DNA of 64,000 bases, taken from positions 1 to 64,000 of the forward strand of contig JAKJXP020000111.1 in the NCBI GenBank assembly GCA_022225965.2, in the 5' to 3' direction. The first letter of the stretch is position 1, and every line of letters begins with the position of its first letter. The notes under the pieces are model-generated. The model ran no database searches. It saw only the letters and a list, made by a program, of their open reading frames with translations, and had not been told where the DNA came from. The translations under genes and the position numbers were made by a program. Positions 36,253 to 49,309 of this stretch are shown here, one piece after another. This stretch comes from Diatrype stigma. Lineage: Eukaryota > Ascomycota > Sordariomycetes > Xylariales > Diatrypaceae.

Positions 36253-37531
36253 GAAAGGGGTTACGGTTGTATCGGCGAGATTCCTCGAGCGATACTCGTC
36301 TCTGCTAAGGGGGTTTCCCCTAGACCGTCGGGAAAACAGACTACGCGGTGCCGGGGAGTCGGGGCGGTCAACGGTGAGGCGATCGCAGAAGGGTGGTAGG
36401 CGGATACTTGAAGCCGCAGAGACTTGGACAATGCGGTTGATCTGTACGATACTGATGGTGGTTAGAATACATGCGAAACAAGTGTTGCGTATCGAAGCAT
36501 TTGGTTGCGTTGTGCGTTGGGGAGTGGGAGAGTCTGGCTGGGGTCGAGACCGAAGGAGAAGTCGGAATCTGGAACCTGGGGTCTCGACGCATGCAAGCCA
36601 GACCACTTGGGTGCGTGAAAGGAAGGGGGTTTTGTATAAGAGGTGCGATAGATGGAGTAGAAAGTATAGTGAACGCTCGATCGCATAAGATTCTCGCACC
36701 GAATGGACTTACTAAAAGACGGACTGAATGGCGTTGTGTTGCTCAGAGATGCGTCGAACTCGACCTTGGGGTTCTTGATAGCACCCAGAATCGCACTTGG
36801 AACGCAAAGCGAAGTCTCAGTATCAGGGGCTTGGTAGACAGGTTGCTTCTTGTCAAGTGCAGGGGATATGTTGCTGGTACCAGACAGGTATGGGGATATA
36901 TGGCTTACCAGACGATATGGAAGGGTGATGATGGTTCTGGGGGAAAGACAAGCAGGGTGGAAGTTCCGGTCAAGTTGTGGTTAGGTGTGAATGAGGAGAA
37001 CGAACCGGTCCGGAGAGAGGTTTTCGAATTGGATTTCCACTGCAGCACTGCAGCACTGGTACACCCGTACATGCCTACTACCTGACTACATACCCTCCTG
37101 CAGTACATGCGTCCATAGGCCCATAGGCCCATAGGTCCATCTCTACATACTACATACATGCCTGCCTAGCTGCTAGGTACTACCGCCTAACATACCCGTG
37201 GAGTGGACATTACAGGCCGCTTCCTTACAGGCTGCTACAGGCGGCGGCAGGCACTAATACTGACACTGGCCACCACGCCAGCGCCAGTACCCAACTAAGC
37301 ATCGTTAATACCACGCACACACACATGATACGCACGCCTACACTTAGACACACACATATCTGCTTATTATTGGATGTATGTAGCTCATCAGTCCGTACAG
37401 TATGGATTCTCCATGTACGCAGAAGCAGCAGTTGCATAAACCCCAAAAATGCACAACAACGTTGGACTTTAGTCTGGCCGTCTGGCAGTCTGGCAGTCTC
37501 GCAGTCTGGGCAGGCAGTCTGGGCAGGCGGG

Positions 37532-37563
<32 letters not shown>

Positions 37564-40500
37564 TAGGCAAGGGTAGCTATCCGTCTGTAAGAAGTCATCA
37601 TGGATGTTCCTCGACCTCGCATCTTCCCCTTGGAGCACCTACATACACAGATACATAACGCAAGTAATATGGGAATACTCCGTAGACTGGACTAGAGAGA
37701 TGGACTACAGATGGTATATAGGTTCTATCCGAAAACCTCGAGTCTACTGCCATGAGAGATAGCTAAAAGTATAGTACAGCCAATAGCCAGGACTTCAACT
37801 TACCATAAATACTTACTTGGGTACATGATCAATGTGCCTTAAGTATACACTTGCATCCATGATGGCAGTCTGGCTGTCCGGCTGGCTTATAGGGCCACTT
37901 ATATACAGTATGTCAGTTGCCTTCTGAAGACCAAATACGTACCACCTTGTAGTTATGCACAGTACGTTGACCTTTCGAAGCAAGCAAGCAAGTAAGCGCA
38001 TTCCTCCTGCTCTTCTCTCTCTCGCTAACTCGGACAGCCATGTCGCATTATTAGTCCGTATTTTCGGTTGGAATGATACAGTATAGGCAAATCTTAACGA
38101 ACAAATAACAACCTGGGCAGGTCATGGTTGAATGGTTCAGACCTCAGACCCCATACCTCATACCTCACACCTCATACATAACTTCCAATGCTCACTTACG
38201 AGTTACAAGCTACAACTGCAAGCTCCAGTTTGGATGGAAACGAGACGAGAACAGCTTAACCCCAAACCCTGCTATCCCAGGTGCCGCCATTTCTTGTGTC
38301 CGTAGATCTCGTGCTGGGTTTTCTATAATTATATAATATACAGTTATATAGCTCCATACGTAAGTATACTACACATCCAGCGCAATATCTGCCTGCCCGA
38401 TCATGTACGTAGGTACACATACATATGTGACAACGGCAGACCAAGCTTTTGGTTTGAGCTGCAGAATATTGGGTCCCTTCAACGGGTATGTATCTACGTA
38501 TGTAGGTCAGGTAGGTAGTACGCAGGTAGTTAAACAGGACTTAAACAGAGACATCCATACACTACCTACCTACCTAACTAACATGCATACGGGTGTATAT
38601 ATATGTGTCCGAATAGCCTTCAAGGTCCATTATTTGTTGCTGCTGCCCTTGAGTTACCAAGCTCTAACTGGCGGGTCTTCCTGTTATCTGTATTTGTATA
38701 CTAAGTACATACTGACATACTGACATAGCTGTCTGCCAACTCGAGCTTGGAGCCGTTGAATTGGCGTCCGATATCAAACTCAATCGATCCTCGAAGGTCC
38801 CGAACTCAACTGTCTGTACCGCACCGGTTACGACGACGCTGTTCCGGAAGGTTGTGACCAACAGGGTATGTAAGTTACGGAATCATCCGTCGAGATGATC
38901 ACCGCGATGGTCATCACTCCACCACCATCATCATTAACACCACCACCACCACCACCACCTGACGATTCTTCGTAATTTCGGCGCGCCTACCAACTGCCCT
39001 CACTTTTTAATGCCATTATGGAATAGAAGAAGCTGCTACAAATAAAACATCAGATACAGCCAAACGGGCTCTTCTTGCCAACCTGGAGGCGCTTGCGCAA
39101 TTTTTCCTTTTTTGCGATTAACGCCGGGTGCGACTTAAAAGGGCAAAAGGGAGACTGTTGTCATGGAGTGGAGAGCATAGCCTGGCGCTATTGGTAAGTA
39201 AGCGGCTGGACCACCAAGCGAACTGACAACTTTAAACAACTGGCGCAAGGCGTCTTGTCTTGCGCAGACCAATCTTATTCGCCGCGGCGCATTCCTGATA
39301 CACCACTCCCGCTTACCTCCTTCCGAGCAGAACCAGGTTGGACGTTTACCTTTGTCGCAATAAGAATAGAACAGGATGCCCAGGACGGCTGCGCATGATG
39401 TGCCTCAGGAAGTCGATGCCAACTCGATGCCAACTGCTGTGCTTCCAAGTTGTTAGACTTCCATGTTAGCTTAAAGTTAACCAGCCCCGTCGTCACCAAG
39501 GTCCTCGCTGGATGCGACTGGAGTTGAGCTAAACCGGGCAGGTCGACGGCCGATCCGGCCAATAGCACTGCTGTTCGAACTGCGCCAGTTTGCCTGAAGC
39601 ATCGACCCTTGACATGTCTGCATGTGTACAATGTAGCTAAAGTTGTGTAGCTGTGTAGCTGTACTTTGCTTGGTGCAATACATCCCTCCATGGCCCCATC
39701 TGCCATCTGTCCATCCATCCGCCGTCATAACTCGAGGTACGTATGTGCCCGTGTGCGTGTGCATACTGTGTGTGCTATATAGGGGATATAAGTGTATACC
39801 TACCTCCTACAACCACTAGGGACGTAGGTATCTCGTACTAGTAATTTACATAACATCCGGAAGCTTAAGAGGTGGGCTGTCCTTCTACATACAGGTACGG
39901 AACCTGGAAGTGTCTTTGCGAATTGAGTTCGAGCGAACCTGCGATCAGGAGGCATCATCTAGAAGAACTGCAAACTACAAACTACCTACCTACAAACTAC
40001 AGCTGAGTTATGTGATCGGTTGCGACCACCTCGATGCGCCGGTCGGCCCTGAGCGATGACCGTGAGACTGATGGATCGGTTCCGTGTTCGTCACCCCCCT
40101 CTCGAACCCGTGAATTGCGCCCCATTCCCTCAAGGTTTGGCCGGGATTGTAAGGATCGAGAGAGACGAAGCCGGCACCCTTGCACATCTTGCGTTTCACC
40201 GTTTGGGCATGGCCAATATACTTATCTTGCGGTTATCTTGGACGGCAGAAATAGGGAATAACGAAGCTCTGCAGCGCTACGGGCTAGCATGGACGCTACT
40301 GCTCCTCATGCTGGAGTTGAGGACGACTATAACCTATATTTTGTACGTAGCACAGCATTTGTAGGGTGAACCGATGTGGACGCAGGTTCCTCGCGAGGGG
40401 CGCAAGACATTCTGGCCATCTAGACTAGGGCTAGACTGGGTGTGACCACGGCCAAGGAAAAGAGCAGCAGCGGAAAGTTTGTTTAATGGTCTCTGCCTAT

Positions 40501-43500
40501 CAAAGGCCGCGGCGAACTGGAGTCTGGAGACAATAACGATCGTATGCGCTGGCGGGAGTTTCATCCTAGTGAGAACAGCTTCGAATCTTCCAACGAATCA
40601 GGACCCCGGCCGGGGCAGTGTGGTCTTTGACGAACCACACACAAACCCCATCGTTTCTGGTGAGCGTGCTGATAAGTAGACAACAACAACAAACAGCGTA
40701 TCTGGTGGGCGCATTCCCGCATTCTGCGAATCATGGCTTGCGACTCGATCCCTCTTCCCCACGCGCTAACGTCGGCTTTGCGACCTGGACTGCCTGACAC
40801 CACCAAACCTCGAAACGCCTAGGGACTTGAGCCCATCCTTCACCTTCCGACTCGGATCAAAATAAACAAAAGATAGGCCTGCTAAGACGGCCGCGGCCAT
40901 CGCGTAATCGGTTCGCGAGATCTGACTGTAGTATGCGACTATCCAACTGCACGCGATCAAGCATGTGTGCCTGGATTCTGCGCACAACCTAACTATGTAC
41001 GCCCCCAAGTGCCTAGGGACTTCGTCTAGATGATTAGGGAAATAGTGGTTAGGGCAGAAACGTCTTTGCTACGCCTAGGACATGGACGTTGGACAGGTAT
41101 TGTTATCTAGACCGCTTGTATCTATTACGGAGGACCAATGGGATCCCCGAAACCAGCTCGTCAATCTTTGCTGCTCGTAATTGCTGCAAGATTCGTGGCC
41201 CTGATTGAACAGCGCATCTAATTATATGCGTCCCTCTCCGGCTCCTACGAATCACGGCGGGCTTCGATATGGCATCAGAGGCCCAACCTACTGTAGGGAA
41301 TAGCGGCCGGCACTACAGCAAGCGGTCGCCACCCGAGTCCGTCATGAGCTGCTCTAAACACACGAAGGCCCAATCTCAACGCTGGGCTTGACGAAGTGTT
41401 ATATATTATCTGCCTTACATATGTGGTATCCAATGCGCAAGTGGGATGCAAGCATCGTCGCATGGGAGTCGCATGGACTGAATTTACGTTGCACTCTGGG
41501 CTCTGTGTCGGTCCAGTATTTTGGAACTAGTCTTTCTGTCATATAAATGAACCACTAAGGTTCTTCAAGACACTTCACTATGTGATTCATGCTATGTGAC
41601 CTCTTCCAAGATGAGAGGATTATTGAGCGATGTTGAGCGATGGAGTCATAGAGCCATAGATCGTCCTTCCCGAATCGCCGTCGTAGGTGTTGGAAGTCCT
41701 TTACCTACCTACAGTAGTCCCTCAACAAGGCAGTAAGCGTACCTATTACTATGGAGGAGGACTATGGAGTTAATGGAGGAGGTAGGCGTCTCTGAAATTG
41801 CCCCACACGTCTCGTAAAGTATGACAAGCAAGGTCGAAATCCCGCTTGCGATGCGCCGGAACCCTGGGACACAGCAAAGTAGATATCGAGTCCATGTTCT
41901 TCGTTGCTTGATCGTCTTTCGCTACCACACAGCAACCCGGGTATTGTATGTTTCAGCCAATGACAGATTTGCGATCGTGCTTTTGCGGCTGCTAATCTCA
42001 ATGCTGCGCTGGTGGTTTGAAGAAGGGCTAACGGCAGGATGCGCTGATGCGACTGCATGGCACATCATCGCATCGGGGTAACATGACTTGCCCGGGAAGC
42101 TTCGCCGTGCAGGCCGTCTCTTGCGATCGAGGTTAAGATAGTATTACAAGACCACGGCTAGGGGAAAGCTTCCTGGATAACAACAGGATAAGAAGAGCGC
42201 ATCACAGACGGTTACGAAATGGGTTCACCCATCAACTAGTCCGACCGCATTTTTAACACCATCTAGCGGTGTCTAGCCCCGATAGATTTGCGCGGCTCCT
42301 CCGGTTCTTCCATGAGGGGTGTTGCATGTTCCAAGCCCACAATTACGGATTACGGCCACAGGGTGCAAGGCCCTCGCCCTCTCCTACCCAACCACATAAA
42401 TACTAACAAGTTCCCATCCAACTCGTCGTCTTCCGACCGGTTTGCTACGCGGAGCACCACGCAAATGAAGAGGCAGGTATGCGCCCCCATTTCCATGCCT
42501 CTCGCTTTCTGCAAGAAGGAAATCATTTGCTTCAAGTGAAGTTGCTTGCCCTGTCGCAACTGGCTGCCCCAGGCGGTCGTCCTTAGGCGACCGCGACACC
42601 CACAGATTGTGTCCCTTGGCGCATACTATTGCAGTTGTCGCAAAACCCCCAGACCGACAAAAATATTGTCGCGCAATCGTGAGGAATCGTTTCATCACAC
42701 TTTTCCCACCTTCAAGTGTTGTGGGGTTGAGAAAGTGGCATGCTGCCTTCGAAGTTGAGCAGATCTTGAGGTCACCCAAGGTCACATGACCTGGCGGCAG
42801 TCTCGTGTTAGGCACTCGAGATTGCGACACGTCCGAGCTCCCGACCCCCTATAAGAACAGTCGACGCTGCATCTTGGCAGTATGGACACTTTGGATAGTA
42901 AAATTGATTCTGCATTACTTGCCTATATTCCTTGAAGTGTTTTAGATGCAATTGAGACGATGCGACCAAGAGGCGGGGTGTTCGTGGTGCAGCAACAAAT
43001 TTATTCTTCCTTGTGGGAGACGTGAAGCCATTCTCAAAAGGCTTGGCACACGTCAGCCTCTTTACGGTTCTTCAAAGCTTCCACAAGGCTACAAGGCTGC
43101 CAGGACATGGTGGGTGCTAGGGGACACTTAACGATCAGCAATCTAGTGCGAGACAGGAATAGCATCTCTGGGCATGTGCGAGAACGCACGGATCACATAG
43201 CTGGAAGATCCATCCACCGAACACCGAAAGACATGAGAAATCACAGCCAATCAACACTCGCATTGTCTTCACTTGCGCAACATGTCTAGCAGGGGTGTGT
43301 GCGCCTAGCTGCGTTAGGTTAGTGCTGTAGCTTCCATGCATGGATTGGGACCATTAGGACCATTAGGACCCCTGGTAGGTTGGCATGCCTGCCAATTGAA
43401 TGTTTATTTTGCCGATTCCAGGTCAACAAGAACGGAGTTGCCGTGTTAAAGGTATCAAAACAAACCATAACACAACCATCACCAGGCCAAAACACAAGAT

Positions 43501-44429
43501 ATCGCCGCCGCTTTCTGGATTCCCCTTCTCGTTCTAATATTGGAAAGACTTTATCTTCTTTTCCGCATCGCAAAACCCCACGAACTTCATTATCCATACT
43601 GCCCTTTCTTATTTCTGTGCCTACCAGATCTAGATTAGATACCCAGATTCCTTAGATCCCGCGGTCCCAAGGTCCCAATGTTCTAAGGTATTCGGGTGTT
43701 CTACCTACATATGTAGCCAGATGGGCCCCTACTAATTTCGATTACCTTATTACCATCAATGCTAAACTGCTAACCTACCCAAGCCTACCCAAGCCTACCT
43801 CAGGTCAACCGCGCAGGTCGACGTTATCCTAAGGTATGTGGCCAATCACCCTTGTTAGCTGAACCGAAATTGAAATGAGCACCCTCTTCACCTTGACCTT
43901 CGAGTACTACCACTACCCTTCGCTTCTCCCACGAAGGACCTTCACTTCCCTTACGAAGGAACAACACGTCTTTCCCATCACCACCGTATCCAATACACCC
44001 ATCGCATCCACGCGCAACATCTACCACTGCTGGATCAGAATCATCCCTACTTACATGACCTTACTAACGCGACTACAAAGCTCGTGAAGCTCGTCCGAGC
44101 AAGAACCTGAACCAAGGCATCACTGATTCCTCGCTTGGTTGCAACGTCGAGATCTATCTATGACTGTTTAGCACCAGCTGGGACCTCGACTAACCTACCT
44201 AAACCTACCTCTGCCTACCTCATATACTTCACCTCGAAGCTACATACGTACCTACCCACTGTGACATCAACCTACCTATCTATCTACCTCCAGCAGCCCT
44301 GCATAGTCTCGACTTCGCATCAAAGCTCTTTCTGCGCGTCGATCGACCGGGAACCAGCCCTCGTTGTTGTGACGAGAGCACTCGTTATCTTGACGAGTCC
44401 TGTTGGCGATCATCAAAGCGTCCCGGGGA
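36245..44429. other. 8.2-kb divergent spacer between the Zn2Cys6 and cyclin genes
   Basis: No supported protein gene is seen on either strand. The part next to 36.25-37.05 kb is open in several frames but without ATG-led family-like proteins, and is probably the leader of the Zn2Cys6 gene. Elsewhere there are GGCA, CACC and CTAC repeats, TACCTAGGTA-like words and many short chance frames, including 102-148 codon frames near 39.3, 40.1 and 42.4 kb that match nothing I recognise. The cyclin side (43.9-44.4 kb) contains short upstream ATGs such as ATG ACT GTT TAG near 44159. Confidence 0.5.
37529..37570. repeat. (GGCA)n microsatellite
   Basis: About eight to nine GGCA units, preceded by related CAGTCTGG words, form a repeat likely to vary in length. 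It lies about 1.3 kb upstream of the Zn2Cys6 gene start. Confidence 0.8.
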
Positions 44430-47071
44430 ATGGATGCAAGAGTAAGTTTTCTTCAATTCCAGGCACGTCGAACACTCCAACATGATCATCGTTGCATGCC
44501 TATCTTCCCTGAGATTCTATCCGTGCAGATCCTTCATCTTGCCGTATCTTCATGATTGATCCTTTGACATCGAGCATTTGCATAAAAAATCGTCGATACT
44601 TGATACGTACCTCGCACCTAGTACCTCGTACCTAGCACTTCGCAACTCTTCCTATCCAAGCTACATACCTAGGTACCCTTCCCCCAGCTTGGGTTTAGCT
44701 TGACCGTTCCTTACCTTATCTCCAAGATTGAAATCCTTTCTTTCCCTACCTTCCTTGCCTTTTCTCAATCCATCCTTGTTCGGTGATTCACTTGTTTCGA
44801 AGCCTGACGCTGACCGTCTTGATTATTCACAGCCTTTTCGTCCTGTGCGACAGGCCTCAGTCTTGGGTAACGAGAACCTTGAACCCAGCGCGAAACAAAC
44901 TATCCACCAACGTCACAAATCTACTAGCAACCTCCTCAGCATGGCTTCTAATGGCAATGTGAAGGTGACTGCTGCGAAGCATAATGCTCTAGCCGATTCT
45001 AGCAACGTCAAGTCACTCTTTCCAGTTTCTGCCACCGGTGCTGCCGTTAAGAAGAATAGCACCATCAGTATGAAGACCACAGCCGTCGCTAAGGCTCAGG
45101 AGAATAGCGAGCTTCAGGTGAAGCCGAAGGATGGCCTGTCGCGGCCTGCTCAGCGCCCCCTCTCGAAGGTCGGCTCTATTGTGCATTCTACCTCAATGGC
45201 TCCGGTGAGACCTAATCCCGGCGACTCTCAGGCACAGCGAGCCCCTAAGCAACAATGGGCCATTAAGCGAACCGGCAAGTCCGTAGTTTACAACGACTCT
45301 CAGGCTGAGAAGGATCGTCAAGCATCAGAGCCAATGAACGCAGGTGCTGTGACCAAGACGAACCGTGACCACGCCTTGAACGCTGCAGTAGACCCTTCGC
45401 TCCGTCAACCTCGCCATTACCAAAGCTACCCTGCTCTAAAACCTGCCCAGGGTGCCTTGCGAAATCAGCCGTCCAAGAACACAGCCCTCAAGCGCGACCG
45501 CGCCACATTTCCTGCCCCTTCCGAGAAGCCTGAGTGGGATGCTGCCCTCAACCGACCTTCATCTACATGGGACCTTCCTGGTCCTCCCGAAAAGGGGGCA
45601 TCTCACCTACGTATCAAACAGGCTGATGATGACGTGACCGAGGCCACCTACCTGGATGCTGTCGAGGAGCTCCCCAAAGAGGATCACTACGCTATGCCAG
45701 CGTCTATCAACGAGCCTCTCGATCCTATCGTAGCTCCACAGGAGCCCATGATCCCCTCCAAGGAGCTCGTCAAGGCCGAAGCCAAGGCGGTGGACTTCGA
45801 GCCAAATCTTGACTCTGTGCCGGCGGACGACCAAGCCGAGCTTTCGGACTATGATGAGGAGTATTACGATGACCAGGGCTACACTACTGCCCACTCTAAC
45901 CGATCCCGAGGCGACAACACCACTGGTGTCACTACTATCATTTTCCCTCCCAAGGTCACGAAGAAAGACGCGGCTGAGCTCGAGACTGCCAAGTTCATTG
46001 TGGACAGCAAGCGCACGCCTGAGGAAGACGCCGAGGAAGCCTGGGACGTTAGTATGGTTACTGAGTATGGTGATGAAATCTTCAGCTACATGCGTGAGCT
46101 TGAGGTACGGATAATCCCTTTCCTTTCCGACCCGAAGGTGTTATGACATTTGTGCTAACCAAACCGCTACTAGATGAACATGCTTCCGAGCGCTCACTAC
46201 ATGGACATTCAGACCGAGATCCAGTGGTCCATGCGGTCCGTCTTGATGGACTGGGTCATCCAGGTCCATTGCCGATTTGGCCTGCTTCCGGAGACTTTAT
46301 TCTTGACGGTCAACTATATTGACCGATTTCTATCCTACAAGATCGTCTCTCTCGGAAAGCTCCAGCTTGTCGGCGCAACTGCCATATTCGTTGCAGCTAA
46401 GTATGAGGAGATCAACTGTCCCTCGGTTCAAGAGGTAGTATACATGGTCGACGGTGGCTACTCGATTGATGAGATTCTCAAAGCCGAGCGCTTCATGCTC
46501 AGCATGCTCAACTTCGAGTTAGGCTGGCCTGGACCCATGAGTTTCCTGAGACGGATTAGCAAGGCGGATGATTATGATCTGGAGTCTCGCACCCTCTCCA
46601 AATATTTCCTTGAGGTTACTCTCATGGACGAACGCTTTGTTGCCAGCCCGCCCAGCTACATCGCCGCTGGTGCACATTGCCTCTCACGTCTAATCCTGGA
46701 GAAGGGAAGCTGGGTAAGTTTCTCGGTGCTGCTCGAACTCAATCTGGCTGTTGACTAACCTCAAGTAATAGTCGCCTGCACATGTCCACTACTCTGGCTA
46801 CACCTACTCTCAACTGAAGCCCTTGGTTGGCATGATCCTCGACTGCTGCCGAATCGCCCGCAAACATCACGCCGCAGTTTATGAGAAATACTCGGACCGC
46901 AAGTACAAGCGCGTTTCGATTTTCGTCGAGAACCAGATCCACAAAGGCTTCAAACTGCCTTTCCAGTCAGCTTCGACCCAGCTGTTGAACTGCACCCCTT
47001 ATTGGGATGACGATGCCAGCCCTGCCTACTATGGCCAAGGCCTGAAGATGCCTATTCCTACCGAGGTCTAG
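44430..47071 (+). CDS. nimE: G2/mitotic B-type cyclin
   Basis: The proposed exons are 44430-44441, 44833-46104, 46174-46713 and 46772-47071, giving about 707 residues. Exon 1 codes only four residues (MDAR). It was chosen because it is the nearest ATG with a GTAAGT donor in phase and restores a PFRPVRQ start like that of other fungal B cyclins; the next frame upstream has no ATG. The N-terminal 400 residues are low-complexity, Ala/Lys/Pro-rich and turn acidic before the cyclin fold. Cyclin box N includes MRSVLMDWVIQVH, ETLFLTVNYIDRFLS and AAKYEEINCPSVQE; the second box runs to VHYSGYTYSQL. It should bind Cdk1 (NIMX/Cdc28) to drive mitosis. No textbook RxxLxxxxN destruction box is obvious in the N-terminal part. 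The protein is long for the family (usually about 480-650), through the N-terminal region. Confidence 0.9.
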
Positions 47072-49309
47072 AAAGCACAGGATTGAACAGCATCATCTCC
47101 ATCACTATCATGATGGCTTCACCTATAACTCGTTTAACTGCTAAGGCAGACCACCATCTTACGACTTGTTCGGGCTTGGCCGCCTGTCAACATCATTCTT
47201 GATGCCTTTAGGCCTGGACCCCCGCCTCGACACAATAACCGCGCTGACAGTAGTGCGACCTAATATGCCGTTCTACATTCATTACCTCGAGAACAGCAGT
47301 CGACAACCTTATGAACACCCATCCGCTAATAACCACACATCCCACACACTAATATGGCATCTGCACGATACGGACGCCACCCATCATGATGCTCCATGAA
47401 GCCTATGAGAAACATGACTTTTCTTTTCATTCATGATACCTCTTGCCCCCTGATTTCAGGCAAAAGTTTCTTGTTTTCGGCGTTTTGGCACATGCATAGG
47501 GAGATACTCTGATGGCTGGTATGAGCAAGGGGAGGAAGCTCAGGCATGAGTTCTTTCGGCGTTCAGGTTGAGGACGTCTAGGCATACAGGATGGCTCGTG
47601 CTTTGCTTTTTGCTACATTGAGCTGTTGCTCATCTTTGCAGGGGCGGCGAATCAATCGTTTGATTCTTTGCGATCTACGAGGTGTTTCCCGGCGTCGTGC
47701 AAGGGAAAACTGGCATAGACATATTTCGAGCCCCTTTGTTTATAAGTATATAATTTCGCTTAGGAAAAACACGGTAGCTTAATCTTCTGCATATCTCGCT
47801 TCCAATAATCACGTGATGGTATCAAATATGAATGATATTACGATCTATATGATTCGCCATGAAACTAACAACAGTAAATACTACACAGGCCTAGAAACGC
47901 AACAACTGATGCCTCTTTTGTTCTCGGTATCTGGAGTTCGACATCTGTGCTAGGGGCGACGTAGGCCCGCGTTCTGGTTGTAAAGTTCGTAAGAAATACC
48001 TGCTCGAATAAAAACCGAGTCACAATATGCCATTTCCTTCCGAGCACCAGGAGGCAGCTACTAAAGCCGTCGTTACCTGGTCGTAGTCCTTGTTCGTTCA
48101 TGGAACACCTAACTCTTCGATATTAACAATACGTACATACGCCACCTGCTTCTAAACCTACCTAAGTACCCAGCATTTGACGAACAGAGGTTCTAGTTAT
48201 GTCCTTCCTGTCTCTGCAACCATCCATAGAGATATTACTATGTACCTACTTCCCGGTCGTCACTAAGTGTAAGTGAACAAATTACTTTAACTTTGTCAAA
48301 TAAAACATTTAATTAATCTCGGGAATACTCCTTCCGGGATAGAACATAAAAACCTTAGGAGGTCACCACCCCGTATTGCTTATATACTTGATTAGTCGAT
48401 AATATTTCTTAGCCTGCATACCTAGGTAGCTTTATTACCGCAGGTATGCGGTTACAAAAGCAACGAAACCTCCAAGAGGTTCCAAACCTTGGAACTTAAC
48501 TACATGTAGGTACCTACCTACCTACCCGACGATTTCCCGGGAGCTGGAAAAGCTGCCCGGGCGGTCACGCGGTTAGCCTTGCACCACTGAAGCCCGTTCT
48601 GCTGGGAGGCAGGTACGAAGTACAGTACCTCGTATGCATTTTACTGAATGCATGTACCTCCAAATGTACCCATACCTGTCCTCCCTCCCTATTTAGGTGG
48701 GTACATAGCTGCGGTAGGCACGCTAGATTGCCTGCAACTGCGTTTACAGTACATAATTACCGGTAGATAGTACCTGGTATTATGGGCGGCATGGGAATCA
48801 GCAGCAACGCGACCGCGTCAAGTTGGACCCCCAGCTACTTTTATGACGGTAGTCCATGAGCACCTGCACTTCCTGTTTCTGATTTAACAATAATAAAAAA
48901 GAGGGAAGAAAAAAAAGGAACCAGACCACCAGATCTGCGCGATCACATCTGCATCTCTCTCTGACCCCCAGTTGGAATTTTCCCTTTTTTTTCCATCTTT
49001 TAATTCTTCTTTTTCTTCTATTTTCTCCCCCAAACATCAGTAGTTGACTACCCACTCACCTACCTACCTAACCTAAGACCTTCACCTTCTTCACCTTACT
49101 GTCTACCCAGCCACCCATTTATTCTATCCAGGTGCTTGAGGTCGACATCCATCTATATTTCTATCTCGCCTCCTCCCGCGCGCTCAACACGCGTCAGTCA
49201 CGCGTCGCAGACGAGGGATACGAATATACATATCCATATCACACGTACCTACCTAATTACACTCAACTTCGACGCGGCACGCGCAAGCAAGTAAGCAAGT
49301 AGGAATATC
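47072..49309. other. Spacer downstream of the cyclin gene
   Basis: The first few hundred bases are probably the cyclin 3' untranslated region. The middle is A/T-richer with a perfect TACCTAGGTA at 48419-48428 and a GGTACCTACCTACC word near 48510. The last 120 bases before the AT-hook gene hold two ACGCGT boxes. No gene is supported. Confidence 0.6.
49189..49205. promoter_or_regulatory. Paired MluI cell-cycle boxes (ACGCGT)
   Basis: Two perfect ACGCGT words at 49189-49194 and 49200-49205 are 11 bases apart, start to start, and lie 105-121 bases upstream of the AT-hook start codon. This is the consensus site of the fungal G1/S factor MBF. Close pairing near a start is what MBF targets usually show; binding is inferred. 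Confidence 0.5.

Noticed and set aside
36244..36699. 151-codon open frame ending at the Zn2Cys6 start
   Set aside because: It opens with GTG and its only ATG is the two-codon mini-uORF at the end, so the long frame is not translated as such.
40034..40364. Two overlapping frames including a 102-codon one
   Set aside because: There is no recognisable family, no supporting exon neighbours, and both frames overlap in the same DNA.
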